From the NCBI GenBank assembly GCA_003131315.1, contig PKUV01000003.1, forward strand, positions 1 through 53,598: a stretch of DNA of 53,598 bases, given 5' to 3'. The translations under genes and the position numbers were made by a program. The stretch is from Acidobacteriaceae bacterium. Its GTDB lineage: Bacteria > Acidobacteriota > Terriglobia > Terriglobales > Acidobacteriaceae. The notes under the pieces are model-generated. The model ran no database searches and had not been told where the DNA came from. It saw nothing but the letters and a program-made list of their open reading frames with translations. Of this stretch, positions 41,853-52,003 are shown piece after piece. Within the stretch, counting starts at the first letter, position 1. Each line of letters begins with the position of its first letter.

Positions 41853-42614
41853 GTGCTTAACGAAGAGCGCCGACGAGCCATTCTCGAAATTCTGAACCGT
41901 GACGGCCGGGTCTTGGTCACGAACATGGCCCGGTACTTCGGCACATCCCACGTTACGATTCGAAAGGATCTCGATATTCTGCACGTGCACGGACTTGTTC
42001 ACCGCACGCATGGCGGCGCTTTGCCGGCACGGGAACGTGCTCTCGAAGATGCCTCGCTGTCGGAAAAAGAGAAGCTGCATCGCAGCGAAAAACTCCACAT
42101 TGCGGCGGCGGCTGCTCGCCTCGTGAAAGAGGACCAAGTCGTCATCCTCGACTCAGGTACAACTACCACTGCGATCGCGCGTGCTTTGCGAAACTTCCGC
42201 AATCTTACGATTGTAACGAATGCGGTAAACATCGCTACCGAATTGTCTGGGGCAAATGCAGAAGTCATCCTTACCGGCGGCACGCTGCGCAAGAATTCTT
42301 TTTCCTTGGTAGGGCCGATTGCGGAAGAGACTTTGGGGCGGCTTAATGCCGACATTCTGTTTCTCGGCGTCGACGGCTTTGACGTCAAGTACGGACTGAG
42401 TACACCGAATCTCCAGGAAGCTAAAGTAAACCGGGTGATGGTAGAGGTAGCTAAGAGAACCGTAGTTGTCTGTGACTCGAGCAAGTTCGGGCGTCGAAGT
42501 CTGTCGCGCATCGTCCTTCCCTCTGCCCTTCAGGAAGTAATTACCGATCGTGGAATTCCTATGTCCGATCTGCGTGCCCTGAAGAAAGCCGGGATCGAGG
42601 TGATTCTTGTCTGA
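41853..42614 (+). CDS. DeoR-family sugar-responsive regulator
   Basis: Predicted 253-aa repressor. N-terminal HTH (RRAILEILNRDGRVLVTNMARYFG, then SHVTIRKDLDILHVHGLVHRTHGGA) with the HGG end typical of DeoR, then a DeoRC sensor domain with ILDSGTTTTAIARAL, IVTNAVNIATEL, ILTGGTLRKNSF and FLGVDGFD. Such regulators respond to a sugar phosphate; the AgaR group (amino or galactose sugars) would fit the neighbouring alpha-galactosidase. The start is GTG. It likely controls this locus, perhaps at the paired promoter repeats, though no operator is proven. Confidence 0.93.
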   Translation: MLNEERRRAILEILNRDGRVLVTNMARYFGTSHVTIRKDLDILHVHGLVHRTHGGALPARERALEDASLSEKEKLHRSEKLHIAAAAARLVKEDQVVILDSGTTTTAIARALRNFRNLTIVTNAVNIATELSGANAEVILTGGTLRKNSFSLVGPIAEETLGRLNADILFLGVDGFDVKYGLSTPNLQEAKVNRVMVEVAKRTVVVCDSSKFGRRSLSRIVLPSALQEVITDRGIPMSDLRALKKAGIEVILV

Positions 42615-43182
42615 CAATGACGGCCTTTGTGTGAAGGCGTTTGGCTGGGGGTGTGGCTCACCGAAAGAAGTCACAAGATCTGTTGGGATGCAACCAACGG
42701 AACGGGCTAGCGGTCAAGATGAAAAACCTTGCAGACAATTCAAGCGTTGCAGTGCGGTGGATTGATGATTCACATTAAATTTAGAGTTGGCTGAACGAAG
42801 GACTATCTATGCAGCCGGTGAGCGGCTAAGCGACGGGTTTCGCCCATTTTTACATGTACCGAAGAGAAGTATTTACGCGTCTGCAGTGCACCCCGGGGGA
42901 ACTTCACGGACATCACTGGGAAGGGTTACCGGAAGCTTGGAGAAGGCCAGAAGCGGTTTTGCTCCCCGGAAACCCTACGGACATACACCACTTAATTTCC
43001 CCCGATGAAAGCGCGATCCGACATACTCGCAGCGCGGTGCTGCAGACATTCGAGATTGTTTGACATGCACGCCCACCCGGTAAGCGATGCGGCCTCCGGG
43101 CAGCCGTCTACGGCAATAATCAGATTTCTTGTGGTAATGTGTCCCGGTTCTACCCTTTAGGGTTTCGGTCTACTTGAATACA
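42615..43182. other. convergent intergenic region
   Basis: More than 560 bp between the DeoR gene and the opposing operon. Only short frames without domain character, no tRNA or repeat. It must contain both transcript ends, but no strong terminator is visible. Confidence 0.45.
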
Positions 43183-44196
43183 TCAACGAGCTTGATTCAC
43201 TAGTGGAACTACGGCGCGGTCGACCCAGTCGTCACCCTCACCCGCGGGGACATCTTTGAAAAGCCACCAGTCTTCGACATGAAGTGCAGTAGCTCCGGGC
43301 CGCAACTCACGGAGAGGTCCGAGCGTTTCTAATTCAAGAAAACCGGGCTCTGTATAGGTTTCGAAGTTGCAGCCGAAATCGGGATAGGTCGCGCCTTTCT
43401 CCACCGTGGCACGCTTTACGAACAAGTGTCCTTTGCGGAAGTATGCCCCCCAACCGGCTGGGTCATAGATCCCGGTCATCTGTTCCTTAAACTTGCCTGT
43501 TGGATTCGGGTCGGCCTTGAGTTGCAGGTAATTCCTTCCGAGCGTCCATCGGGGATCACTCAGATCGGTATAGGTCCAGAGCGCCATGACACCTTCGGGC
43601 AGCAGATGCTCTTGGTTCCAGGATTCCTTCGGCGGAAATGGCAGAACAGCGCGGCCGCCCTGTTCCATCTGCGTCAGGGCCCATGATGCCATCTCACGTG
43701 CAACTTTCCCGCGATTCGTGATCCTGTGGACGACACTTACGTGCGTTCCCTGCGGGTCGAGCCGGATCTCCATTTCCTTTTGCAGGCCCACACCCGGTGT
43801 CGTGTTTTCCATGGGCGCAGTGAACCGGACGGTATCGTCCGTCCGGGTTACACTCACATGCACATTGTCTGGAAAATAGGTGTGCTCAGTCTCCGGTGAG
43901 GCCCAGAGACGATGCCCGCCGTAACTCCGGTATTCATTGCCACCAGTCTTCCCAGCTTGATCCTTCCATTCGTAGAATTCGTTCGTTTGGCCAACGAACC
44001 CGTACCAGGCGATCCGCGGCCCCACGTCAGCCAACACGATGAGCTGTACCGTCCCATTGGAAATTCGGTAAGCATTCTTCCAGCCGTGATATTCGACTTT
44101 GTCCACAGTGACGGCAGCAGCGGCCGTCATGCGCAGAAAGATAAGAATGCAGCCAAGTACAAAGCTATACCGCTTCAGCAGCAACGGACCCAGCAT
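43183..44196 (-). CDS. secreted DUF4380-like beta-sandwich protein
   Basis: Predicted 337-aa exported protein. ATG at 44196 chosen because GGAGGTCGGG lies before it. Signal peptide (FVLGCILIFLRMTAAAAVTV), then a galactose-mutarotase-like beta-sandwich: NGTVQLIVLADVGPRIAWYGFVG, YGGHRLWASPET, TNRGKVAREMASWALTQM. This matches DUF4380, related to aldose epimerases and the beta-galactosidase small-chain fold. It probably binds or remodels a sugar. Third gene of the leftward operon with the receptor and glycosidase-like genes. Confidence 0.8.
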   Translation of the reverse strand: MLGPLLLKRYSFVLGCILIFLRMTAAAAVTVDKVEYHGWKNAYRISNGTVQLIVLADVGPRIAWYGFVGQTNEFYEWKDQAGKTGGNEYRSYGGHRLWASPETEHTYFPDNVHVSVTRTDDTVRFTAPMENTTPGVGLQKEMEIRLDPQGTHVSVVHRITNRGKVAREMASWALTQMEQGGRAVLPFPPKESWNQEHLLPEGVMALWTYTDLSDPRWTLGRNYLQLKADPNPTGKFKEQMTGIYDPAGWGAYFRKGHLFVKRATVEKGATYPDFGCNFETYTEPGFLELETLGPLRELRPGATALHVEDWWLFKDVPAGEGDDWVDRAVVPLVNQAR

Positions 44197-44241
44197 CCCG
44201 ACCTCCAATGTTGACTCTCGTGACTGTCGTGGTGGCAGGGT

Positions 44242-46686
44242 TCAGCGTGACTCCACTTCGTAACTGCGGGATGCTTTATATCCCGCCGTCTGGCTGAACT
44301 GAATGGTTCCTTTCACATCGGACAAGAATGTGCCGAGCGGACGGCTGTTTTCCAAAACCTGATACCGAGTGAAGGGTTTCAGATCCCCCACTTTATACAG
44401 CGTCGTGATCTCCTGACCCGCCGGATCGTTCACCGTCCACTTCTTTTGCTCACCCGTCCAAGTGTCGACTTTCACGGTGATGGTTCCGTTGGAAGGCAGC
44501 ACCGAAAGATTCGCTTTCTTGCGGTCGTCGATATCCTGCGAGTAGTAAGTTACACCATCCGGGTAAACCTTGTTGGTGATTGCGCCGCCGAAGTAAAGGC
44601 CCCGACCCGTACGATACATCTCGACCACCTGCAAGAATGCGTCTAACGATTGCTCGGCCATGTAGATCGTGCCCATAGAGTTGAATTCCGCCGGACCAGG
44701 ATCATCCTTGCGTGCCAACCAGGGGTCGGCAATGCGCTCGTGCGTGGCGCCCATGAAATCGCCTTCCGTGATCTCAGTGAAATAAATGTTCTGAAAGACA
44801 CGTTGGGCCAGGGCACCCCACAGTGGATCACCCGTGGCCTGATAGAGGCGCTGGATGGTTTCGGGCTTCCGGTCCTGGTACGAGTAGACCGAGTATTGCA
44901 AGAAGTGCTGCTGTTCCGCTGATCCGCCCAGGGTGGGGTTCTTAACCCAACTTAGCTGCTTGGGACACCACCAGGTGAGGGCAAGATAGGCATCGGCGAC
45001 AGCATGATCAACATATTTCCGATCGTGCGTCTCATCGTAACGATTCAGCCAGTATTCCGCGATTCCCCATATGCTGGCCTCTTCGAAGTCAATGGCCGGC
45101 AGATCTGGATGATGCCCGGTGTAATAGTATTGGTTCTGTACATGGTCCAGTGTGTACTGCTCCAGCGAGTCCATGAAACGCCGGTACCTGGGATCGCTGG
45201 TGAGTTTGTAGATCCACCACGTGGCGGGCAAAGCGCGACCCGAGGCGGCCGAAGGACTCTTCTCCCCAACCTTCGTCTTCACACGGTCGGGGTATCCGGT
45301 ATCCGCCCAGTCGTGGTCCGGTAGGGTGTCGTAACGCTGCAGTTCGATCTTCTGGGCCAGGCCTCCATCCACGTTTTGCTGGCGTATGACCCAGTCCATC
45401 GCCAGCTTTGCCGTCTTGTACCAGTCCTGACGATCCGTGCCTTCATGATCCTTCACTCGCTTCCAAGTTAACAGCATGTAGCGGGAGAGATGCGCGTTAA
45501 GATCGGGTTTATAGCCCGGATTGGTCCCTCGGTCCAGGCTGTTGAAGCCGAGACCGCCGGGCGACTCCTGGTTGAGGTTGTAAGCCGTCTGCACCACCCC
45601 GTAGTTTGGATCGTCGGGATTTGTGTTCTGTCCTTTCGCGATGAGATCCATCTGCTCGAAGGCCCGAATGCGCCAGAGCGGGTCGCCGGTCAGTTCGTAG
45701 ATCAAGTAGTCGAAGTACGCATTCAGTCCTTGCTCACCAATATAGATAAAGGAGGTGTGTACGTCGCCGTACTCAAGCCGATAGCCTTTCCCGGGATTCC
45801 ACAGACTCGTCTTCTTTCTGCCCTCGATGAAGTAATTCAGCGCCTGGTCGTTAGAGCGTACCTGTAAAGGCTCGGGCCAATAGCGGTTCAAACGGATCCA
45901 ATTCTGCATGAGTTCCGTGATCATACCGTCCGGATCACGATTAGCCGTCATGACCAATTGCAGAGGCGCTTCATACTGAAACTTCGCTTTCAGCGAAGCG
46001 CCGCCAACGCGGAACTGTGGAGCCACCACCCCATCGATAAAGTACAGGCCAATGTCCTTTGTCCAGTTTGTGGGATCGAGGTAATCCCAGTTCATGTCCA
46101 ATCCCCAAAACACTCCCAGCGAGCGGTCGTCGCGATACAACAGTACGGAAGGGATTCCCATATAACTGAGCGGGTCGCGCTGCACGTACCGTGAATCCTC
46201 GGCATAGGGATAGATCTGGCACTTCCAGCGGTGGGTGAAATCGGAATGGTAGGCCAGAACCGCCTGCCAACCCGGTAAGTCCCGGTCGCTCGAAAAGTCG
46301 TAAGTGAACTTGACGGCCTTCAGGTCGGCCGGGGCTTCGACTGTGAGTTTGAATTGGATCGTTGCGCCATCCACCGTGTCCGATCCCGAGAGTAGGACCT
46401 TCGACGCACTCACTTGCTCTGCTCTGGAAGCGGGCAGCCAGACCAGTTGGCCTGTCTCAGTATTTCTAAAAGCCAGTACCCCTGTTTCCAGGGGCGTCTC
46501 GACAATCTGACCATCCAGAGAGACAGAACCGAGGGCGTACTTGCCCGCTGCTTCTCTAGCTGCGACTTTGACGCCGACGTTGTTCTGAACGGTGATGTCG
46601 GTGGCCCAGAGAGGGGCCGTGCCTGAGATCAAAAACCATGACATCCACGCCATCGTTGGGAAAAGAAGACGCCTGCTCGGGATCAT
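44242..46686 (-). CDS. secreted six-hairpin glycosidase-like protein
   Basis: Predicted 814-aa exported protein. Signal peptide (MIPSRRLLFPTMAWMSWFLISGTAPLWA), an N-terminal beta-sandwich (residues about 30-260), and a large alpha/alpha-toroid domain: many paired helices with WRIRAFEQMDLIAKGQ, WYKTAKLAMDWVIRQQNVDGGL, ATWWIYKLTSDPRYRRFMDS and FMGATHERIADPWLARK. It ends in a C-terminal beta domain. The layout fits (alpha/alpha)6 glycoside hydrolases or lyases, but I cannot assign a numbered family or the catalytic pair; Asp and Glu candidates include DWADTGYPD and DFEEASIWG. Lies between the receptor and DUF4380-like genes (80 and 45 bp gaps), so one transcript is likely. Confidence 0.78.
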   Translation of the reverse strand: MIPSRRLLFPTMAWMSWFLISGTAPLWATDITVQNNVGVKVAAREAAGKYALGSVSLDGQIVETPLETGVLAFRNTETGQLVWLPASRAEQVSASKVLLSGSDTVDGATIQFKLTVEAPADLKAVKFTYDFSSDRDLPGWQAVLAYHSDFTHRWKCQIYPYAEDSRYVQRDPLSYMGIPSVLLYRDDRSLGVFWGLDMNWDYLDPTNWTKDIGLYFIDGVVAPQFRVGGASLKAKFQYEAPLQLVMTANRDPDGMITELMQNWIRLNRYWPEPLQVRSNDQALNYFIEGRKKTSLWNPGKGYRLEYGDVHTSFIYIGEQGLNAYFDYLIYELTGDPLWRIRAFEQMDLIAKGQNTNPDDPNYGVVQTAYNLNQESPGGLGFNSLDRGTNPGYKPDLNAHLSRYMLLTWKRVKDHEGTDRQDWYKTAKLAMDWVIRQQNVDGGLAQKIELQRYDTLPDHDWADTGYPDRVKTKVGEKSPSAASGRALPATWWIYKLTSDPRYRRFMDSLEQYTLDHVQNQYYYTGHHPDLPAIDFEEASIWGIAEYWLNRYDETHDRKYVDHAVADAYLALTWWCPKQLSWVKNPTLGGSAEQQHFLQYSVYSYQDRKPETIQRLYQATGDPLWGALAQRVFQNIYFTEITEGDFMGATHERIADPWLARKDDPGPAEFNSMGTIYMAEQSLDAFLQVVEMYRTGRGLYFGGAITNKVYPDGVTYYSQDIDDRKKANLSVLPSNGTITVKVDTWTGEQKKWTVNDPAGQEITTLYKVGDLKPFTRYQVLENSRPLGTFLSDVKGTIQFSQTAGYKASRSYEVESR

Positions 46687-46767
46687 ACATGTGTCCTTGG
46701 CATGCGCGATCTTCGCGCACGCGTTTGCCTTGAGGTCAATTCACTGTGCCACAAAAAACGAATCTAC

Positions 46768-49700
46768 TCAGAATGTGTAACGCAGGGACAATTGCCCGCG
46801 CCGGTTCGGTTCTGCGCTCGTGATCTGCCCAAACGTCCCTCCGTAATCTCCTATGTGGGTATCTGGGTCATCCAGCACGGTGTGATTGAATACATTGAAA
46901 GCAGAAAGGCGGAATTCCAGATTTGCCCACCGCTCAGAGAATGGGAAGCGTTTGGTGATGGAAAAATCGTTCAGGAAACGCCCGGACCCGCGCAACATGC
47001 CACGCTTGGAGTTCCCGATGGGCAGGGACGTGACACCATATTGCGGATCGACACTTGAATTGCAATCCGGCGCCGGTCCCAACCCATAAACCGGGCAGAA
47101 AGCGTTTACGTTGAACCACTGCGCCGCCTGGGCGGTTCGCGAGCTATGGTCTGCATACAATGGCCCGCCCATGTAATTTGCCCATGCCCCCGCAGTCGAG
47201 GCATCGTTATTGCCTACTGGACTTATGATCGTAAGCGGGTCCCCGGACTGGGCACGCACAGTACCACTGATCGCCCAACCACCCAGGAACGTCTTCGTCG
47301 TCGAGTGGCTCGCCCCGGATGGGAACGGCAGTTCATAGTTATAAGTTGTGGTGAACACATGGCGGATGTCGTATTGAGAGGGGCCCGCATCCAGGTTCGG
47401 GTTGCGCGGATCCCTGTAGGCCAATCCGAGGAACGGCGTTCCCATCGTGTCACCATTATCCGTGGCTTTGCTCAACGTGTAGCTGCCCACTACGGTTAAC
47501 CTGTGGGAAATTCGCTTATTGACAGTGGTCTGGAATGAGTTGTAGCGGGACAACGTACTCGGAGTGTTGTAAAAAATGGACGCGAATTGCGGATACGGGC
47601 GTCGGGATTGCACGTTGGCCGGGTCTCCAGTACTGCTACCCGCGACAAAAAAGGGCGTATTCAGGTCGATGGAAGAGTTCAGGTGCTCTCCGCGTGTGCC
47701 CACATACGCGACCGTTACGAGCAAGTCCTTGATCGCCTCCCACTGGTAATTGACGTTCCACTGGTGTACCAGGCCGGCGTTGTAGTTGGGGGAAAAGCTG
47801 AAGATCGACAAAGGCGTATTGGGGAAAACAAAGCTTTTGGACCCCGCGCCAGGAACTGGCTTCGTATACGGGAAAAGCTGCGCTCCCAAATAAGGATCGG
47901 TGACCGGAACCGCTGTGGGTGGATTATAGATTAGTCCATAGGGAACGCTGGCAGCAAACTGATCGAACCCCAGCAGGTTCTGGTAATCGTAGTAGATGCC
48001 GTACCCGGCCCGGATCGCCATCTTTCCGTCCCCCTTGGGGTCGAAGGCTAGGCCGATCCGAGGCGCGAAATTCTTCCAACGCGTTGGGAAGGTTGCTGCG
48101 GGAATCCCTGGGTCCCCCGGCACCACCAGGCCAAGCGGAGCGTTCGGGAATAGAGTGGACTGTTGCCCAGGCCGGAATGCACCCAATTCGTTGTTCACTT
48201 CCGTGGTTCCGAAGAAAGGAGACCAGCGCAAACCCAAGGTTGCAGTCAATCGGCGATTTACCTTTAAGATATCCTGCACGTAGAAATCGCGCGAGGGATA
48301 ACGGAGGCTGTTTTGCAGGAGTGAAACCTGGGAGAAGTTTGCGCCCTGTCCCAGGAGAAAGTCGGCAGTGGCATTTCCCGTGCTGCCCGGCTGTCCATCT
48401 GAAAAGGTAAACTGACCAGCGCCCTGGTAGTTCTGAAAATTGTCATTATGGTGGGTGCGGGTGTCGAAACCCGCCTGTAGTGTGTGTCTCCCCCTGGTCC
48501 AACTGAAATCGTCGGCAACGTATACATCAAGCTCGTGCAGCGGGTTGTCGTAGTTGCCCCAGATGAAGAAGCCGGTGGTCCCGTCGCCGGTGTTGCACAC
48601 GTTGACGCAAATCCCCACCTGCGTGGCAGACGCACCAGTGTCGATCTGAATATTAGGCAGCCCTGCCGCTGTCCAAGTGAGAGCCGGGTTCACTTTCGAG
48701 CGCGTAACGTTGATGTCCAGCGGCCGGTAACCGAACACCACCGTGTTTAACATGTTCGGCGATATGGTCCAGTTGTAATTGAGACTCCACGCCTGCAGAT
48801 GCGTGGCAAAGGTGGAAGCACCCTCGTTGGGTAACGTCGGCGTGCCAAACTGAATTCCAAACAGCGGATCCCAAATCTTGTCATCCCTTGACCAGAACAC
48901 GCTGCCAAATATCCGGTGATTCTGGGTGAACTGATGATCAATCTTCGCGATGAAGGGCTGCACGGTGCCTGTAGAAGTACCCAGCCAGGTAAACAGGCCG
49001 TTTGGGTCGGAAGTCGTGGGCAGCAGCGCAGGGTTAGCCAGTAGAGATTTCGCCATTGGTGAAAACTGCGTCGGGTCCAGAGTAGGCGTCGACGTCCCGT
49101 TGATTACCGGCCAGGTAGCTTGAGGATCATTGCTGAAATCCCCCACTCGTTCCGCATTCGTCGGGACACGCTGCTGCTGCAAGGGAAGTTGCGTGCTGCC
49201 GGTGTGTTCGTAGGAGACGAAAAAAAAGGTCTTATTCTTGCCGTCATAAAGATGCGGTATGTAGACTGGCCCACCGAAATTGCCTCCGTACCATTGCTGG
49301 GAACCAGAAGGCCGGGCGATGGCCAGTTGGTTATTTCGCCATGTATTGGCATTCCACGCCTGGTTCTGCAAGTACGTCCAGAACATTCCGTGCAGATTGT
49401 TGGTACCTGACTTAATGATCGCGGTTACCTGGCTGCCCACGCCGGTCCCGTATTTCGCACCGTAAGCGTCGGACAGAACCGTGAACTCCTCGACATTTTC
49501 GACCTCAGGAAATGCCGTGGCGGCCCCGTTGTAGTAGTCAATGCTCTCCGTACCATCGATCTTGTAGTTATTTCCGGTATTTCCGCGGGTTCCGTTTACT
49601 CGTGTCGTCGGCCCCACATTCGATTGAGGGCCTTGCACCGTTCCCGGCTGCAACAGTTCCGCAGTCAGGCGGAAATCTCTTCCATCCACCGGCAGTGCCA

Positions 49701-50154
49701 TGAGCGAATCGTTGTCCATCGTATTCTGAATGGTCGCACCACTGGTATCAACCTGCGCAGCGGCCGCGACGACCTCTACCTTCTCACTAACCTGTCCGAT
49801 GGTCAGCCCGATGTCCAAGGTCACAGTCTGCTGCGAGATAACACGTAGGTCAGAAGCTACGAACGTCCTGAAACCCGGATGCTCACAGCGCACCGTGTAA
49901 ACCCGAGGCAGCACGGACTCGAAGGAGTAGGTTCCGCCGGGCCCCGCGGTAGCCTGCAGTTCAATATTCGTTCCCATCTCCTGCAGGGTTACCACCGCCC
50001 CTGCGATCGCAGCTCCCGATGGATCCTTGACCACCCCCTTCAACTTGCCAGCGATGTCGGTTGCCATAAGCGCGGCAGGCAAAAAGAACAGCAGAAAAAA
50101 CAGGGCAGTGCGGACGGGAGTCCGAACCGAAAAGGAAAAAAGTGCCGTGTGCAT
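46768..50154 (-). CDS. Oar-type TonB-dependent receptor
   Basis: Predicted 1128-aa outer-membrane receptor for large sugars or other ligands. ATG at 50154 with GGAGGTGG upstream; signal peptide (TALFFLLFFLPAALMATD). Residues about 36-120 form a carboxypeptidase-regulatory-like domain (LKGVVKDPSGAAIAGAVVTL, GGTYSFESVLPRVYTV), then the plug (LPVDGRDFRLTAELLQPG, TRVNGTRGNTGNNYKIDG) and a large beta barrel ending in FRLSAFNVFNHTVLDD and the terminal LSLRYTF. This is the common Acidobacteriota receptor, functionally like SusC without a SusD. No SusD is nearby. It is the first gene of an operon with a glycosidase-like and a DUF4380-like gene. Confidence 0.94.
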   Translation of the reverse strand: MHTALFSFSVRTPVRTALFFLLFFLPAALMATDIAGKLKGVVKDPSGAAIAGAVVTLQEMGTNIELQATAGPGGTYSFESVLPRVYTVRCEHPGFRTFVASDLRVISQQTVTLDIGLTIGQVSEKVEVVAAAAQVDTSGATIQNTMDNDSLMALPVDGRDFRLTAELLQPGTVQGPQSNVGPTTRVNGTRGNTGNNYKIDGTESIDYYNGAATAFPEVENVEEFTVLSDAYGAKYGTGVGSQVTAIIKSGTNNLHGMFWTYLQNQAWNANTWRNNQLAIARPSGSQQWYGGNFGGPVYIPHLYDGKNKTFFFVSYEHTGSTQLPLQQQRVPTNAERVGDFSNDPQATWPVINGTSTPTLDPTQFSPMAKSLLANPALLPTTSDPNGLFTWLGTSTGTVQPFIAKIDHQFTQNHRIFGSVFWSRDDKIWDPLFGIQFGTPTLPNEGASTFATHLQAWSLNYNWTISPNMLNTVVFGYRPLDINVTRSKVNPALTWTAAGLPNIQIDTGASATQVGICVNVCNTGDGTTGFFIWGNYDNPLHELDVYVADDFSWTRGRHTLQAGFDTRTHHNDNFQNYQGAGQFTFSDGQPGSTGNATADFLLGQGANFSQVSLLQNSLRYPSRDFYVQDILKVNRRLTATLGLRWSPFFGTTEVNNELGAFRPGQQSTLFPNAPLGLVVPGDPGIPAATFPTRWKNFAPRIGLAFDPKGDGKMAIRAGYGIYYDYQNLLGFDQFAASVPYGLIYNPPTAVPVTDPYLGAQLFPYTKPVPGAGSKSFVFPNTPLSIFSFSPNYNAGLVHQWNVNYQWEAIKDLLVTVAYVGTRGEHLNSSIDLNTPFFVAGSSTGDPANVQSRRPYPQFASIFYNTPSTLSRYNSFQTTVNKRISHRLTVVGSYTLSKATDNGDTMGTPFLGLAYRDPRNPNLDAGPSQYDIRHVFTTTYNYELPFPSGASHSTTKTFLGGWAISGTVRAQSGDPLTIISPVGNNDASTAGAWANYMGGPLYADHSSRTAQAAQWFNVNAFCPVYGLGPAPDCNSSVDPQYGVTSLPIGNSKRGMLRGSGRFLNDFSITKRFPFSERWANLEFRLSAFNVFNHTVLDDPDTHIGDYGGTFGQITSAEPNRRGQLSLRYTF

Positions 50155-50185
50155 AACCACCTCCAAGCTCCTGCTCCGGGGTCCT

Positions 50186-50321
50186 GGCCGAGGTTTTCTC
50201 GACCGTCATTCTTACGCACCACTTCTTACGCTAGTTGCGAATCGTTGTCAATAGTGATTACGCATAATATCGTTTTGTTTGTTTTAATTACGATTCGGAC
50301 AAGTTGCTGCGAGAAGGATCG
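50186..50321 (-). repeat. receptor promoter/leader repeat, copy B
   Basis: Inverted copy of 38534-38668. Shared elements: an AT-rich upstream part, promoter, and the hairpin GGTCGAG-AAAAC-CTCGGCC. Beyond the hairpin the two leaders diverge. Confidence 0.88.
50223..50251 (-). promoter_or_regulatory. sigma70-type promoter, copy B
   Basis: On the minus strand TTGACA (50251-50246), 17-base spacer, TAAGAA (50228-50223), about 70 bp before the receptor start. Confidence 0.75.
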
Positions 50322-50497
50322 AAGCCGGTGTGAACATGGTGCAACACGGCTCTCAGCCGGGGCCAACGCCCATGCCGGAATCAACGTTGCAAATGTTCCT
50401 GTCTAAGAAAGTCTGTTCTGGCATTCAGACCAATACGCAGCGCAAGCTCAACACCGTCGGCAGCCGGCGCCGCGATTGCTGATTTCTGGCTGACAAC
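50322..50497. other. junction between the carbohydrate locus and conjugation genes
   Basis: No gene supported beyond a 48-codon chance frame. The sequence stops matching the promoter repeat at 50321. Confidence 0.4.
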
Positions 50498-52003
50498 TCA
50501 TGCAGACAGCCACAATTCCATTTGCTTTGGCGGCAGGCGCTGGGGCGCATATTGGCGGAGGAAGGACTTGCCACTCCCTGTCATCCCAAGAATCAGCGTG
50601 TGGGCAACCTCGCCGTTATGCAGGTTCAGAAAATAAGGCGTGCTGTTGTCCGTTTCGAGGACAGCCAGGTACTCGGTGCCGAGATGCGCGTTCGTCTTTT
50701 CGCCCGGAAGGATCGTAAAGAGGAACGATAGGTCGGCGTAGTTTGTGTTCAGCAGATACAGCTTGCGGAGGTTGAGGGCATAGTTGCCCGGCACGGTGGC
50801 GAAGTAAGCGTTGAGTTGGTTGTAGGTCTCCGAAAACAGGCTGCCGTCGGCGTTGGTGAAAATGCCAGCAAACTCGGCCCCGAGTTGCTCCAGCTCCGCT
50901 TTTGAGTGGCCGTACAGCACAATCGTCAGCGAGAAATCGCCGAGCGATTGCCCGTCGCCCAAGGCGCGGAGGCAGTCGCCAAGGTTTTCGATGTCGGCCT
51001 GCTTCGACTCGTCCACTAGCACATCGCGCGGGTTCGTCTTCGTCGCGTCGTTGCCCATCTGAGAGACAAACCCGGTTTTCGACATGTTGAAGTGGCGGCG
51101 GCGCTTGTTGACTTCCTTGCGGGCCTTATCCGCCGCGAGCGGCGTCCATTCCGTAACGACACGGAAGTTGGCCGGGATTTTTAGCAGCGCATCGAGCGCC
51201 AGTGGCCGTGTTTCGGTGATGGCCTCTTTCATCGTTAGCACCCGGACGATGTGATCGCCGACACGCAGATGATCGCGTTCGGCTTCGATGTTCGAGTTGA
51301 CAACCTGATAGTCGAGGAACTGCGTGGACTGCGGCCTCCCCGCAATACGCCAGTCGTCGAAGTTAAGCAACCGGCGGAAAAACGTGAACTGCCCCTGCCG
51401 ATCCAAGACCTCGATTTGCATGAAGTCCGCGAGCTGCCGAGCGAATGCCTGCACGCGCTGGTCAAGGCAGGCAACATCGCGCTCGATCTGGCTGCGCAGC
51501 AGAGTTTTCATGTTGTCGTTCGTGAACTGCGCCTTCAGTTCGCCGATGGCCCCGGCAGGATCGCGAAAGAGTTGGCTGAACGCCGCGCCCACTCCGGTTT
51601 TCGACCGCGAGCCTTCGAGCAGAATGCAGTAAAAGATTTCCACCTGATAAAGATGGTCGCGTTTCGCTTCAAAGAACTTCCGCCGCTGCTCGATCGCCGC
51701 TTCCACAATCGGGTCGTTATATTTGGCGAACGGTATGTCGGGCCGGTTCGACTTGAAGAGATACTGGTAAACGTGGAAGCCTGGGCCAAAGGCTTTCAGA
51801 GCCGCCTCCAATCGCTTCACTGCATATTCCTGTTCCGAGCGGTCTAGACTTTCGTAGTCCACGCCGGGAACGCTGAGCACCATGCCGACATCGCCGCTCT
51901 TGGTGAGGAAGGTCGTCTCATTCCAGAACCCGTAGAGGTTGATGTGGTCGTTGAGTGCCGCACTTTCTTTCCACGGCTTGATGACCTTATGGAGACGCAG
52001 CAT
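50498..52003 (-). pseudogene. virB4: virB4/trbE conjugation ATPase, cut at Walker A
   Basis: About 500 codons of a type IV secretion ATPase: the N-terminal membrane-associated part (INLYGFWNETTFLTKSGDVG, VYQYLFKSN, ERDVACLDQRVQAFARQLADF) and the start of the motor, ending LILGMTGSGKSFL. After that Walker A motif the reading continues for 18 unrelated residues and stops. Complete proteins are about 800 aa, so Walker B and the C-terminal half are missing. The loss lies next to the carbohydrate locus. The start overlaps the virB3 stop (TGATG). It cannot be a working ATPase. Confidence 0.85.

Noticed and set aside
46768-50154. SusC/SusD polysaccharide utilisation pair
   Set aside because: No SusD-like lipoprotein gene is present; the receptor is of the Oar type with an N-terminal regulatory domain.
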